Of a stretch of 64,000 bases of DNA, positions 16,602 through 25,872 are shown piece by piece (positions within the stretch are counted from its first letter, which is position 1; the number at the start of each line of letters is the position of its first letter). The notes below the pieces were generated by a model. That model saw only the letters and a program-made list of their open reading frames with translations, had not been told where the DNA came from and ran no database searches. A program made the position numbers and the translations under genes. The stretch is from Chloroflexota bacterium (GTDB lineage Bacteria; Chloroflexota; UBA11872): contig JAPPLN010000115.1 in assembly GCA_028874175.1 (NCBI GenBank), positions 1 through 64,000 on the forward strand, in the 5' to 3' direction.

Positions 16602-17432
16602 TTAGAGCCCGAGAACGCCTCGAATGTTCCCGCTGAAGATCTTGCGCTTCTCGTCGTGGGTCAGGTCGGCGTGTGCCACGTTCCCCATCTGCCAGGTCTG
16701 GCCGAGCACCGGGTAGTCGGATCCGAAGACCGCACTCTCGACTCCGGCCACCTTGACGAATGCCTCAATCTGCCCCCGGCGGTTGCCCGAACCGGACATC
16801 TCGCAAAAGACATTCGGCAGGTCGCGCACCGTCAACGCCAGGTCCGGCGTTCGGATGTGTTGCCAGATGGCATGCGCCCAGATGAACCGCGCGTTGGGGT
16901 ACGTGGTTGCCAGTTGGCGTATGCGTGCTGGAGTGTCGTACGTGTGGCTGAGAATCGGCAGCCTGTGATCGTCGGCAAACTCGTACACGGGTATGTAGTT
17001 GGGGCCATGAATCGGGTATTCGTGGATCGTGGAGTGGATCTTGATGCCGCGAAATCCCTGGTCGTCCACGCGGCGAATCAACTCTTCCTTGGCCAGTTCG
17101 GGATAGTTCGGGTTGGGAACCGCGAACCCAATCACCCGATCTGGATGGGCGCGCACTGCCGCGGCGACCAGTTCGTTGCCGCGAACGAAGTCCGGGCCAA
17201 TGGCTGTGTACGCGCTGAAGCAAGAATAGTCCACGCCGGTGCGGTCCATGACGCGAAGCAAGTCGCCCGCGCCGCCGCCCTGGTAGAAAAAGTTGGTCCC
17301 CGGTCCCGGGTGGCTGTGGACGTCAATGACGAAGTCGCTCAGCGGCCCCCCCGCCAGCGCGTCGGCGGCTACAGGATCCGGGTGGTGGTGATGAGGGTGC
17401 GGCGCGTTGTGACGCCAGACATGACCAAACAT
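16602..17432 (-). CDS. Amidohydrolase, TIM-barrel metal-dependent (COG2159 type)
   Basis: 276 residues. FVIDVHSHPG carries the metal-binding HxH. RGIKIHS and LSHTYDTP give further barrel strands, and AVFGSDYPVLGQ holds the conserved catalytic Asp. This matches the gamma-resorcylate decarboxylase/ACMSD-like amidohydrolases, which hydrolyse or decarboxylate small acids. Its ATG lies four bases after the stop of the next amidohydrolase, suggesting translational coupling. The His-rich N-terminus before the domain (HNAPHPHHHHPD) is unusual and may bind metal. Confidence 0.82.
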   Translation of the reverse strand: MFGHVWRHNAPHPHHHHPDPVAADALAGGPLSDFVIDVHSHPGPGTNFFYQGGGAGDLLRVMDRTGVDYSCFSAYTAIGPDFVRGNELVAAAVRAHPDRVIGFAVPNPNYPELAKEELIRRVDDQGFRGIKIHSTIHEYPIHGPNYIPVYEFADDHRLPILSHTYDTPARIRQLATTYPNARFIWAHAIWQHIRTPDLALTVRDLPNVFCEMSGSGNRRGQIEAFVKVAGVESAVFGSDYPVLGQTWQMGNVAHADLTHDEKRKIFSGNIRGVLGL

Positions 17433-17436
17433 CGCG

Positions 17437-18192
17437 CTACCAGGCTGCCATGGCGAGCAGCCGTTCCAGGTTGGACGCGCCGATGGCCCGGCGCGCGTCT
17501 TCATCAATATCGGCGTACATCAATTCGGCGTGCGGTGGCCCGACCGCCTGCCAGGGTAGCTTCGTGCCGAACACCAGACGATCGGCGCCAACGGCATTCG
17601 ACAGGTATTCGATACCCCGGTGCGTGCGAAAGCCGCCGGTTTCCAGCCAGATGTTCGGCGCCTCCCGCATCAGCGGGGTCATGGTGCGGTTGATCATCTT
17701 GTCCACGTCGCACACCGCGATTTGCAGATCGGGATGCGTGGTGGCGACACGGTACAAGTCCCGGGCCGTGGCTGTGCTAAGCGCGTCGATGTGCCAGAAC
17801 AGCGGAACCTGGCCTGCCAATGCCGCGAATAGTTCGCCCAACACCCAATCATCGGTCAGAAACCGCTGGTCGTCCGGAAAGATCCGGACGGCGCGCACTC
17901 CCGCCGAGCGCAAGTCCTCCACAAACCGCGCCGGCTCAGGGAATTCCCCGGTGTGGTGGGGCAGCGCCAGCCAGGACGGGATCAGCGAGTCATGGCCTTC
18001 CAGCGCCCGCATGAGCAGCTGGTTGCCGGCGGTCGGGTGCTCCTCCAGCGCAAGCGAGTGGTAGACCAGCGCCTTGCCGATCCCGAAGTGTGCCTGGTGC
18101 GCCGCCAGGTCGTCGGGGGTCAGGAAGGCCCCGGCCGGCCCGGGCCGGGAAACCATGCCGACCGCGCAGTTTGCGTCGAAGAGTTCAGCCAC
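17437..18192 (-). CDS. Amidohydrolase family protein, divergent
   Basis: 251 residues in the same family as the gene that follows it. VAELFDANCAVG replaces the usual HxH strand, so the first metal pair is missing. RIFPDDQRF, FWHIDAL and LVFGTKLPWQAVG align with later strands, but the catalytic Asp of the GSDYP motif is replaced (GTKLP). It may be a partner or a non-catalytic paralogue. GTG 18192 is used because similarity starts there; a TTG at 18228 is possible. The pair is expressed together. Confidence 0.72.
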   Translation of the reverse strand: MAELFDANCAVGMVSRPGPAGAFLTPDDLAAHQAHFGIGKALVYHSLALEEHPTAGNQLLMRALEGHDSLIPSWLALPHHTGEFPEPARFVEDLRSAGVRAVRIFPDDQRFLTDDWVLGELFAALAGQVPLFWHIDALSTATARDLYRVATTHPDLQIAVCDVDKMINRTMTPLMREAPNIWLETGGFRTHRGIEYLSNAVGADRLVFGTKLPWQAVGPPHAELMYADIDEDARRAIGASNLERLLAMAAW

Positions 18193-18278
18193 GATGGTGA
18201 TGGTACGGAACCGAACGGACGGAGCCAACCAATGCCAGCGGGCACCGACCGATGGCCGCTCGGACGAGGAAGCGCAAC

Positions 18279-18785
18279 CTACTCTGCCGGCGCGGTCTCC
18301 CTCGAACGCCCCCGCCGCCGGTCAATGACATAGGTGCCGGCCATCTTGTCGTGGACACCCTGCCGCTGTTCGTCAAATGTGGCCCAAATGAACCCAAGGC
18401 AGAGTGGAATCTGGACGGTCCGCACAAGGGCGCGCTCAAGTCCGATGGGTCCACCGGTGTGGTCGACCACCCGCAGGCCGAAAATCAGCTTGCCGGGCGT
18501 GGCCCCCCACACCCACCAGAACACGGCGAAGTAGATGATGGCGTAGTAGAGGTAGTAGGGAATGATGTAGATGGCGAATTCGGACTCCAGGAGGCGCGAG
18601 TGATCAAGGCTGAACGCGAGACTTGCCAACATCATCACCAGGAGCAGCACACAGAGGTCGAGCAGATTCGCGTCGAAGCGGGCTCGGAAGCGGGCCAGGG
18701 GATAGCCGCCAACCGTTGGCTCGTCGGTCGCGCCGGCTTCGCCGTTTCCCGATTCTGCTGACGGCCGGTCTGCTTGCGTAGCCAC
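18279..18785 (-). CDS. RDD family membrane protein, single domain
   Basis: 168 residues. GGYPLARFRARFDANLLDL opens the RDD domain, followed by membrane segments, WGATPGKLIFGLRVVD and HDKMAGTYVI, which closes it. RDD proteins are small integral membrane proteins; some are implicated in ion transport, but function is mostly unknown. GTG 18785 follows GGAGG by seven bases. The opening matches the second RDD half of the neighbouring 391-residue protein, so this gene probably arose from it. Confidence 0.82.
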   Translation of the reverse strand: MATQADRPSAESGNGEAGATDEPTVGGYPLARFRARFDANLLDLCVLLLVMMLASLAFSLDHSRLLESEFAIYIIPYYLYYAIIYFAVFWWVWGATPGKLIFGLRVVDHTGGPIGLERALVRTVQIPLCLGFIWATFDEQRQGVHDKMAGTYVIDRRRGRSRETAPAE

Positions 18786-18985
18786 GGGTCGCCTCCGGTC
18801 AGGGTGCGCGCCGCTACTGCGGGACCAAATTATACCGGCTGGCGACCGTGTCCACCGTGACCGGTGCCGGCTCAAACCCAGCGCACGATCCCGGCCGGAA
18901 CTCATGGAGTCCAGACGCCTGTCGCCACGCAGTCATGTGCCGGCCGTCAGTCTGCGGTCACTGTTGACCGCACTCGAGACTGAGG

Positions 18986-20161
18986 CTACTCAGTAGGCCA
19001 ATCGCTTCGGCGTCGTCCCTTGCCCGTGGTGCGCGGGCGCCGCGCCTCGCGCCGGTCGCTGACCCGGCCGTCGCCGGTGTAGGTGACGTATGTACCGGCA
19101 AGCTTGTCGTGCCAGCCCTGGGACGAATCGTCGAACAAGACCGAAATGAACCCCATCAGGAAAACCGGGGCGGAAATCAGGTAACAGACGTGCCTGATAA
19201 GCAGCCTCGAGAGTCCTACATTTCGGCCGTCGAGATCGACGACTTGCAGATTCATTATTCGCTTTCCGACGGTGGACTTGAACATCCAATTCGAAATCAC
19301 GGGATAAACGAGATAACCAAAGACAAGGGCGAGGACTATGGAAAGCCTGATGGCGTCCTGCCGGGCGGTGTCTTCACCAACAAAGTCCTCAGGCGTTCGC
19401 GGAATCCAGATTGACAGGACGAACAGTGCCGCAAGCGACGTAACAAGCGATGCGAAGACATCCAGTCCGAAGGCTGTCGCCCTACGCGAGAAGTCGGCTA
19501 CCGGATAGTCCCCAACAGCGGGTCGATCCGTGTCGCGCTGCCTGGCATCGTCCACGTCCACCACTCGCACGTGCCGTGCTCCCTGGTCCTGGTCGTCAGT
19601 GCCCGAATCCCCGGGTGCGGTCCTGGCAGGGGCCGGTCCCGCGAAGTTCCGCTTGGTCGGCGGGCCACCCATGAGGTCCTTATAGAGGTCGCCGGCCATG
19701 TCCCGGGATCGAGACTTCTCGGGGCCCAGGTAGACGACGTACGTCCCGGCGATAAGGTCGTGCCAACCACGACCGAATCGACTGACGAAGATCCAGGCGA
19801 AACCAAGACCGACGAACAGCGTCGAAACCCCGTAGCCGAAAAGACGCCCAATGGACTGCACGATTCCAATTCGCCAGCCGTTGCGATCGACGATCTGCAG
19901 CTTCAGCATCATCTTGCCGGGCGTAGCGCTGAATGCCGTCCACGCCAGAATGTGGTAGAAGACCAGGAAAGCCACGGTCAGCAAGCCGGCTGACTCCGGC
20001 GGCATTTCCCTGTCCTCGCCCACAACCGCGCCCACAAACAGCATCAAGACAATCAGACCGATGATTGCGGCGTCGATCGCCAATGCCCCCAGGCGACGGC
20101 CGCGGCTCGCGAGCTCCTGGCCGTGGAGGGCGTAGACGGTCTTTTCGGGATCCTCCGGCAT
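18986..20161 (-). CDS. Double-RDD membrane protein
   Basis: 391 residues with two RDD modules. The first (about 18-145) runs from ASRGRRLGALAIDAAI through SATPGKMMLKLQIVD to HDLIAGTYVV. The second (about 220-360) runs from DFSRRATAFGLDVFASL through KSTVGKRIMNLQVVD to HDKLAGTYVTY. A polar linker of about 70 residues (GTDDQDQGARHVRVVD) separates them. Tandem RDD domains give about eight membrane segments. Residues at the very C-terminus are basic. It is the upstream neighbour of the single-RDD gene and diverges from the isomerase at 20377. Confidence 0.82.
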   Translation of the reverse strand: MPEDPEKTVYALHGQELASRGRRLGALAIDAAIIGLIVLMLFVGAVVGEDREMPPESAGLLTVAFLVFYHILAWTAFSATPGKMMLKLQIVDRNGWRIGIVQSIGRLFGYGVSTLFVGLGFAWIFVSRFGRGWHDLIAGTYVVYLGPEKSRSRDMAGDLYKDLMGGPPTKRNFAGPAPARTAPGDSGTDDQDQGARHVRVVDVDDARQRDTDRPAVGDYPVADFSRRATAFGLDVFASLVTSLAALFVLSIWIPRTPEDFVGEDTARQDAIRLSIVLALVFGYLVYPVISNWMFKSTVGKRIMNLQVVDLDGRNVGLSRLLIRHVCYLISAPVFLMGFISVLFDDSSQGWHDKLAGTYVTYTGDGRVSDRREARRPRTTGKGRRRSDWPTE

Positions 20162-20376
20162 TTCGAGGGATTCGGAGGCTTTCTGCTTGGCCGTAGCGGC
20201 GGCTTTCGGGTGGCCTCTTGCGGGAAGGCAAGGGCAGGTCGCTTGATTTTACGACCGCAGTCCACTTGAAGCCGAAGCCGGGGTTGTTCACACTGCGGCC
20301 ACCCCGTGCCGCTAAGGCGTCCCGCGAACCCGAACCACGGCGTGAAGACGCGGGACCCGAGCCGAAGGAGGCCCGC
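20162..20376. other. Divergent intergenic region
   Basis: 215 bases between the double-RDD gene and the isomerase. It must hold both promoters, but no good -35/-10 pair stands out. The isomerase ribosome binding site AAGGAGG (20364-20370) lies at the right end. Confidence 0.4.
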
Positions 20377-21426
20377 ATGGCGTCGATGAAGGGCCCTGCC
20401 ATCCTGCTGGCGCAGTTTCTGCGCGATGAGCCGCCCTACGACAACCTGGAGAACATCGGCCGCTGGGTGGCCGGCCTCGGTTACACGGGGGTGCAAATCC
20501 CCACGTGGGACCCGCGCGTGATCGATCTGGACAAGGTCGCGGAGTCCAAGGCCTACGCCGACGACTACCTGGGTGGACTGGCCGACCTGGGACTTGAAGT
20601 CACCGAGCTCGCGTCGCACCTGCAGGGCCAGGTCCTGGCCATGCACCCGGCCTATGCCGACGGATTCTCGGTATTTCACCCGCCCGGACTTTCGGGGCAA
20701 GAGGTCACGGAGTGGGCCACGGATCAGCTCGGCAAGTCGATCCAGGCCTCGGCCAACCTGGGCGTGAACGCCCTTCCCGTCATGTCCGGCGGCTTCGCCT
20801 GGCACATGATCTATCCGTGGCCGCAGCGGCCGCCCGGCGTGATCGAGACGGCCTTTGAGGAACTGGCTCGGCGCTGGCGGCCGATCCTGGACATGGCCGG
20901 CGATCACGGCGTCACCATTGCCTACGAGCTTCATCCCGGATCGGATCTCTACGACGGCGCCACCTTCGAGATGTTCCTGGACGCCACCAACAACCACGAG
21001 GCCGCCTGCATCAACTACGACCCCAGCCACTTTGTGCTGCAGCAACTGGACTATCTGGACTTCATTCGCCGCTACGCCGACCGAATTACCGCCTTCCACG
21101 TCAAGGACGCCGAATTCCGGCCCGACGGACGCGTGGGCGCCTACGGCGGCTACCAGGGATGGACCGGTCGCGCCGGACGCTTCCGCTCATTGGGCGACGG
21201 CCAGGTGGACTTCACGCAGGTCTTCACCCTGCTGACCGAGGCCGGCTACCGCAGCTGGGCGGTGCTGGAGTGGGAATGCTGCGTCAAGAGCCCCGAGCAG
21301 GGCGCGGCCGAGGGCGCGCCGTTCATCGCGCGCCACCTGATCGACGCGGCCGACGTGGCCTTTGACGACTTTGCCGGCGGCGAGATGGACGCCGACGCCA
21401 ACCGCCGGCTGCTGGGCCTGGACTAG
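20377..21426 (+). CDS. Sugar phosphate isomerase/epimerase-like TIM-barrel protein
   Basis: 349 residues of the xylose isomerase-like (AP endonuclease family 2) barrel. Expected metal ligands occur in order: TIAYELHP (Glu), INYDPSHF (Asp, His), ITAFHVKDAEF (His, Asp) and AVLEWECC (Glu). ATG 20377 sits six bases after AAGGAGG. The stop is followed 31 bases later by a Gfo/Idh/MocA dehydrogenase gene. This pair is common in inositol, keto-sugar and oxidised-sugar catabolism. The exact substrate is unknown. Confidence 0.87.
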   Translation: MASMKGPAILLAQFLRDEPPYDNLENIGRWVAGLGYTGVQIPTWDPRVIDLDKVAESKAYADDYLGGLADLGLEVTELASHLQGQVLAMHPAYADGFSVFHPPGLSGQEVTEWATDQLGKSIQASANLGVNALPVMSGGFAWHMIYPWPQRPPGVIETAFEELARRWRPILDMAGDHGVTIAYELHPGSDLYDGATFEMFLDATNNHEAACINYDPSHFVLQQLDYLDFIRRYADRITAFHVKDAEFRPDGRVGAYGGYQGWTGRAGRFRSLGDGQVDFTQVFTLLTEAGYRSWAVLEWECCVKSPEQGAAEGAPFIARHLIDAADVAFDDFAGGEMDADANRRLLGLD

Positions 21427-21457
21427 TCGCCAGGGCCCGATCGAAAGGACGCCACTC

Positions 21458-22618
21458 ATGGACTCGTGGAACCGCAAGCTGCGGATGGGCATGGTCGGCG
21501 GCGGGCCGGGCTCCTTCATCGGTCCGGTGCATCGGATGGTCGTGGCCATGGAGCAGCAGGCCGAAATGGTTGCCGGCGTGTTCTCGCGCGATCCGGAGCT
21601 CAACCGGGAAACCGGCGCCGAGCTCTACCTGGACGCGGGCCGGGTCTACGACTCGTACCAGGAGATGGCCGCCGCCGAGGCCGCGCTGCCGGCCGACGAA
21701 CGCATCGACTTCGTCAGCATCGTCACGCCCAACGTCTCCCACTTCGACATCTGCCGCGCGTTCCTGGAAGCCGGCATCCACGTCGTCTGCGACAAGCCGA
21801 TGACGTACACGCTGGAGCAGTCCGAGCAACTGGTTCAGATCGTCGAGGAGTCCGGCTTGGTCTTCGCCCTCACCCACAACTACACCGGTCACCCCATGGT
21901 CCGGCAGGCGCGCGCGCTGTTCCGCTCCGGTCAAATGGGGACGGTGCGCAAGGTCATCGTCGAGTACCTGCAGGATTTTCTGGCTACGCCGCACGAAAAA
22001 CTCGGCATGCGACAGGCCGAGTGGCGGCTGGACCCGGCCCGATCCGGCATCGGCGCCACCATCGGCGACATCGGCACCCACGCCTTCAACCTGCTCGAGT
22101 ACGTCACCGGCGAACGCGTCAGCGAAATGTGCGTGGATCTCAGCACCTTCCTGCCCGACCGCACGCTGGACGAGGACGTCAACGCCCTGCTGCGCCTGGA
22201 GGACGGCGGCAAAGGCCTCTTGACCGCCAGCCAGATCGCCACCGGCGAGGAAAACGGCATCACCCTGCGCGTCTACGCCGAGCACGGCGCCATCCGCTGG
22301 GGCCAGGAAAACCCGAACTACCTGGACGTCTGGCGCCTCGGCGAACCGCGCCAGACCTTCAGCCGCGCCCAGGGTTACCTGGACGCCCACGCCTCGGCGG
22401 CCGGACGCATCCCGCCCGGACATCCCGAGGGCTACCTGGAAGCCTTCGCCCAGATCTACGTCGGCGCCCTCACCGCCATCCGCCGCCACCTCGACGGCGA
22501 CCCTATGCCGACGCAGGAATACGACTTCCCCACCGCCTACGACGGTCTCCGCGGCATGCAGTTCATCTACCGCGCCGTGGAGTCGTCGCAGAAGGGCGCG
22601 AGCTGGGTGTCGCTGTGA
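21458..22618 (+). CDS. Gfo/Idh/MocA-family NAD(P)-dependent sugar dehydrogenase
   Basis: 386 residues. RMGMVGGGPGSFIG forms the N-terminal Rossmann loop, VVCDKPMTYTLEQ is the conserved EKP-like motif (here DKP), and GDIGTHAFNLLEYV carries the catalytic His region. It oxidises a sugar or cyclitol hydroxyl. ATG 21458 has GAAAGGA upstream. The upstream isomerase-like gene and this one act as a unit. The reading frame is well conserved to the end (FIYRAVESS). Confidence 0.88.
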   Translation: MDSWNRKLRMGMVGGGPGSFIGPVHRMVVAMEQQAEMVAGVFSRDPELNRETGAELYLDAGRVYDSYQEMAAAEAALPADERIDFVSIVTPNVSHFDICRAFLEAGIHVVCDKPMTYTLEQSEQLVQIVEESGLVFALTHNYTGHPMVRQARALFRSGQMGTVRKVIVEYLQDFLATPHEKLGMRQAEWRLDPARSGIGATIGDIGTHAFNLLEYVTGERVSEMCVDLSTFLPDRTLDEDVNALLRLEDGGKGLLTASQIATGEENGITLRVYAEHGAIRWGQENPNYLDVWRLGEPRQTFSRAQGYLDAHASAAGRIPPGHPEGYLEAFAQIYVGALTAIRRHLDGDPMPTQEYDFPTAYDGLRGMQFIYRAVESSQKGASWVSL

Positions 22619-22644
22619 TTGCTCAACGTCGTAGGAGGTGTTGA

Positions 22645-23643
22645 GTGACTGAGGTTGTACTGAGCCGGTTGAAGCCCGTTGATCTAAGGAGGGTGTGGCA
22701 AAGCGAGCCGGGCGACTTCACGCCTTGGCTTGCAGAGTCGGAGAACATCACTCTGCTGGGTGAAACGCTCGGGCTGGAGCTAGACGTTGAGTCGACGGAG
22801 GCCGGCGTGGGCCCGTTTCGGGCGGACATCGTCTGCCGAGACACTGGGGACGGTTCGCCTGAAGGATCTCTCGTGCTCATCGAGAACCAGCTTGAGCGAA
22901 CGGACCACAATCACTTGGGACAGCTGCTGACCTACGCGGCCGGGCTGGACGCCGTGACAGTTGTTTGGATTGCTGCGCCATTCACCGATGAGCACCGGGC
23001 GGCACTTGACTGGCTCAATCAGAAAACCGAGAAAGGTGTGAACTTTTTCGGTCTGGAAATAGAACTTTGGAAAATCTCTGACTCGCCGATCGCGCCGAAA
23101 TTCAACATCGTTGCCAAGCCGAACGACTGGAGTACATCACTTGTTACGGACCCGGCCATATCGGAAACAAAGCGACAGCAGCTTGAGTTCTGGATTGAGT
23201 TCGAAGCGCTCGTAAAATCGCAGACTGACAATATTCGATGCCAAAAGCCGGGACCTCAGCACTGGATGAATCATCCGATTGGTAGATCCTGGATAACGTT
23301 TGCATCGGTGATCTCGACTTCCCCGCCTTTTGTTCGAGTCGAGTTGAGCCTCAATGGGGACGATGCAAAGACGTGGCTCTCATTGCTGGAAGGAGATTCG
23401 AAAGCCATTGCGGACGCGATCGGCGAACAACTGATTTGGCACAACCCTCCAAACAGCAAACGGGCAGGAATCCAAGTAAGAAATGACCTTGACTTTCGGA
23501 ACGAGTCCCAGCGTCAGGTAGCCAAGGAATGGCTCTACGAGCGCCTCGAGACATTTCACGAAGTCTTGAAGCCTCGTGCGTTGGAGCTGAACGCCGCCGA
23601 CGCACCTGCTGCGGCGAGCGAGCCGGATGTAGCGAGCGACTAG
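22645..23643 (+). CDS. DUF4268 / PD-(D/E)XK nuclease-like protein
   Basis: 332 residues. The N-terminal half has FRADIVCRD, then LVLIENQLERTDHNHLGQ, a D...ExQ pattern of PD-(D/E)XK-like nucleases. The C-terminal half (FWIEFEALVKS, PIGRSWITF, then a helical end) is DUF4268. Such proteins occur in defence or mobile contexts, but function is unproven. GTG 22645 follows GGAGG by six bases. From about 23040 on, the sequence is clearly richer in A/T than its neighbours, as in the gene at the left edge, suggesting acquisition. It separates two halves of a sugar-catabolism cluster. Confidence 0.8.
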   Translation: MTEVVLSRLKPVDLRRVWQSEPGDFTPWLAESENITLLGETLGLELDVESTEAGVGPFRADIVCRDTGDGSPEGSLVLIENQLERTDHNHLGQLLTYAAGLDAVTVVWIAAPFTDEHRAALDWLNQKTEKGVNFFGLEIELWKISDSPIAPKFNIVAKPNDWSTSLVTDPAISETKRQQLEFWIEFEALVKSQTDNIRCQKPGPQHWMNHPIGRSWITFASVISTSPPFVRVELSLNGDDAKTWLSLLEGDSKAIADAIGEQLIWHNPPNSKRAGIQVRNDLDFRNESQRQVAKEWLYERLETFHEVLKPRALELNAADAPAAASEPDVASD

Positions 23644-23706
23644 CGACCTGCCGCATCCACGCGCACACACACCAGACTATGTTCGGCCGAGGCTGGTATC
23701 GACTGG

Positions 23707-24930
23707 TCAAAGGTTCGTGAGGATGTCGCCCTCGATCCGCTGAAACTTGCCGTCCAAAGCCGCCTCGTCCAGCTCGATCCCCAGCCCCGGCCGCTCCGGC
23801 ACCGTCACGTAGCCATCCACCGGCAACACCGGATCGATCACCAGGTCGTCCATTAGCCGGTTGTTGATCAGCTGGTGCTCCAGGGTGTAGCGGTTGGGAA
23901 TGGCCGCCACGAAGTGCGCCGTGGCGGCGAAGGAGATGCCCGTTGTCCAGCTATGCGGAATGCACAGCTTTCCGCGAGCTTCCAACCAGTGGGCGAAGCG
24001 GCGGGCCTGGTCCAGGCCGGTCCAGGTGACGTCCAGGTTGACGATGTCCAGCGCATCGCTGTCGATCAGGCGGCGCACGACGCGGGGATCGAAGGTCGTC
24101 TCGCCGCCCGAGATCGTCATGCCGGACTCTTCCCGCAGCCGCCGGTAGACCGTCACGCTGTCGGCGTCCGTGGCCTCGGCGGTGATGCCGCGGTAGGAGG
24201 CGTCGTCTTCCGCCCGCATGATTGGGTCTTCGAACCAGCGGAAGTCCAGGTCGCGGAGTCCGCGGGCGAGTTCGAGTACCTGGTCCGCCTCGTCGGGGCT
24301 GAAGCGCATGTTGGCGTCGAGCATCAGTTCGAAGTCGGAGCCGACGGCGTGGCGCAGGCGCCCCAGCAGCTCCAGGAAGCGAGCCGGCGTGACGTCGGAG
24401 CGGGCCCAGGAGGTACCGATGCGCAGCTTCATGGCCGTGTAGCCATTGGACTGGTGTTCCAGCGCTTCCTCGATCAGCTGGTCGGGCCGGTCAAACCAGG
24501 CCCAGCTCACGCCGCCGCTGGCATAGCAGCGCAAGCGCGGTTCAGCCAGGCCCTCCGTGTCCAGCAGCCGGTACACCGGCGTCTCGGTGGCCTTGCCCAC
24601 GATGTCCCAGCAGGCAACGTTGACCGCGGCCAGGGCCAGGTTGGTGTCGAGGTCAGATCCAAAGGCGGTGAGCTTGTCGGCGTCGAACGGGCTGCGACCC
24701 AGCAGCCGGGGGCGCACGACGTCGCGCACCGCCCGCACCCGCGTCTCGATGTCGGACCAGGGCATGATTTCGCCCAGGCCGGTGATGCCCTCGTCGGTGT
24801 GCAGGCGCAGCACGATGGCGTTGAAGTGCATGGCCAGCGGCTCGCGCTCCCCCCGCCCGCCGGCGTACCACCGGTCGGCCTCCGGAAAGGCGTAGCTGCA
24901 GACGAACGTCTCGATGTCGGTAATGCGCAT
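23707..24930 (-). CDS. Enolase-superfamily sugar-acid dehydratase (mandelate racemase type)
   Basis: 407 residues. The metal ligands are D205 (LMLDANMRF), E234 (WFEDPI) and E277 (ISGGE), each at the end of a barrel strand. K168-L-R170 occupies the usual K-x-K position, and H326 (IPHSW) is the expected His of the mandelate racemase group. Such enzymes dehydrate aldonic or uronic acids to 2-keto-3-deoxy acids. Arg in place of the second Lys is a variation to note. ATG 24930 lies 16 bases after the upstream RraA-like gene, so both belong to one operon. Confidence 0.87.
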   Translation of the reverse strand: MRITDIETFVCSYAFPEADRWYAGGRGEREPLAMHFNAIVLRLHTDEGITGLGEIMPWSDIETRVRAVRDVVRPRLLGRSPFDADKLTAFGSDLDTNLALAAVNVACWDIVGKATETPVYRLLDTEGLAEPRLRCYASGGVSWAWFDRPDQLIEEALEHQSNGYTAMKLRIGTSWARSDVTPARFLELLGRLRHAVGSDFELMLDANMRFSPDEADQVLELARGLRDLDFRWFEDPIMRAEDDASYRGITAEATDADSVTVYRRLREESGMTISGGETTFDPRVVRRLIDSDALDIVNLDVTWTGLDQARRFAHWLEARGKLCIPHSWTTGISFAATAHFVAAIPNRYTLEHQLINNRLMDDLVIDPVLPVDGYVTVPERPGLGIELDEAALDGKFQRIEGDILTNL

Positions 24931-24946
24931 GTCGACTGGCGCCTTC

Positions 24947-25720
24947 CTAGAGCCGGAACTCGCGCCCGAGCGGACCCCGCCCTTGCGCCCGCTGCCACGC
25001 CTCAAACTCGGCCAGCACCTCGGCGTTGGGCGGATAGTGCGTGTGCAGGCTGCCGCGCCCCGCGCTGATCTCTTCCCGAATCCAGACTTCCAGCTCCTCG
25101 TGGGTGGAGGCTTCGGCGATGACCTCGTCCACGGCGTGCGGCGGAATGACGACGACCCCGTCACCGTCGCCCAACACGATGTCGCCGGGCATGACGGCGA
25201 CCTCGGCGATCTGCACCGGTTCCTGGCTGCCCACGGACATCAGCCGGCGGTCGATGCCCTGCCCGTGCACGCCGCGGGCGTAAAGCGGCAGGCCGACCTC
25301 GCGTATCGCCGTGATGTCGCGGCAGACCCCGTCGATCACAATCCCGAGGCCGCCGCGCGCCTGGACGCGCCGGGTGAAGATGTCGCCCACCACGGCGGCT
25401 TCCAGGCAGCCGCGCGCGTCGATGACCATGATTTCGCCGGGCTCGATCGACTCCAGGGCGCTGCGGTGGGGTGAACTCTCGAGGTCCGCGTACTGCGCCT
25501 TCACCAGGTCCTCGCGCTTCTGGATGAACCGCACGGTGCGCGCGCGACCCACCATGCGGCCGCCTTCCGGCGGCGCCAGCGGGTTGATGCCCGTGGCGTA
25601 GGCAAAGTCGAACCCGAGCTTGCCCAGGGCCGCCGTGACCGTCGGCGTCGCCAGCTCCGCCAGCGCGTCCAGGGCGGCCTGATCAACAGATACGTCGTTC
25701 GAAGGCACGAAATCGGCCAT
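24947..25720 (-). CDS. RraA-like aldolase/decarboxylase
   Basis: 257 residues. The signature of the family, ARGGLGIVIDGVCRD, carries the Arg-Asp pair that binds the metal and the substrate. RraA-like class II aldolases cleave 4-hydroxy-4-methyl-2-oxoglutarate and related 2-keto acids, or decarboxylate oxaloacetate. ATG 25720 was chosen as the start of family similarity. It precedes the enolase-type dehydratase by 16 bases. The dehydratase would make a 2-keto-3-deoxy acid that this enzyme could split. Confidence 0.87.
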   Translation of the reverse strand: MADFVPSNDVSVDQAALDALAELATPTVTAALGKLGFDFAYATGINPLAPPEGGRMVGRARTVRFIQKREDLVKAQYADLESSPHRSALESIEPGEIMVIDARGCLEAAVVGDIFTRRVQARGGLGIVIDGVCRDITAIREVGLPLYARGVHGQGIDRRLMSVGSQEPVQIAEVAVMPGDIVLGDGDGVVVIPPHAVDEVIAEASTHEELEVWIREEISAGRGSLHTHYPPNAEVLAEFEAWQRAQGRGPLGREFRL

Positions 25721-25872
25721 GCGCGGGAAGTCCAGGGTTCGTACAGTTCCGATTGTGCGCGTTCGGGCGAACACGCGCACGGACCCCGCCAAGCGCTGGT
25801 CACCCACGGACAGCGCGAGGCGCGTAGGATGCCAGCAACAGGCGTTTATCCAGCCTCCCAGGAGCGTGCCCC

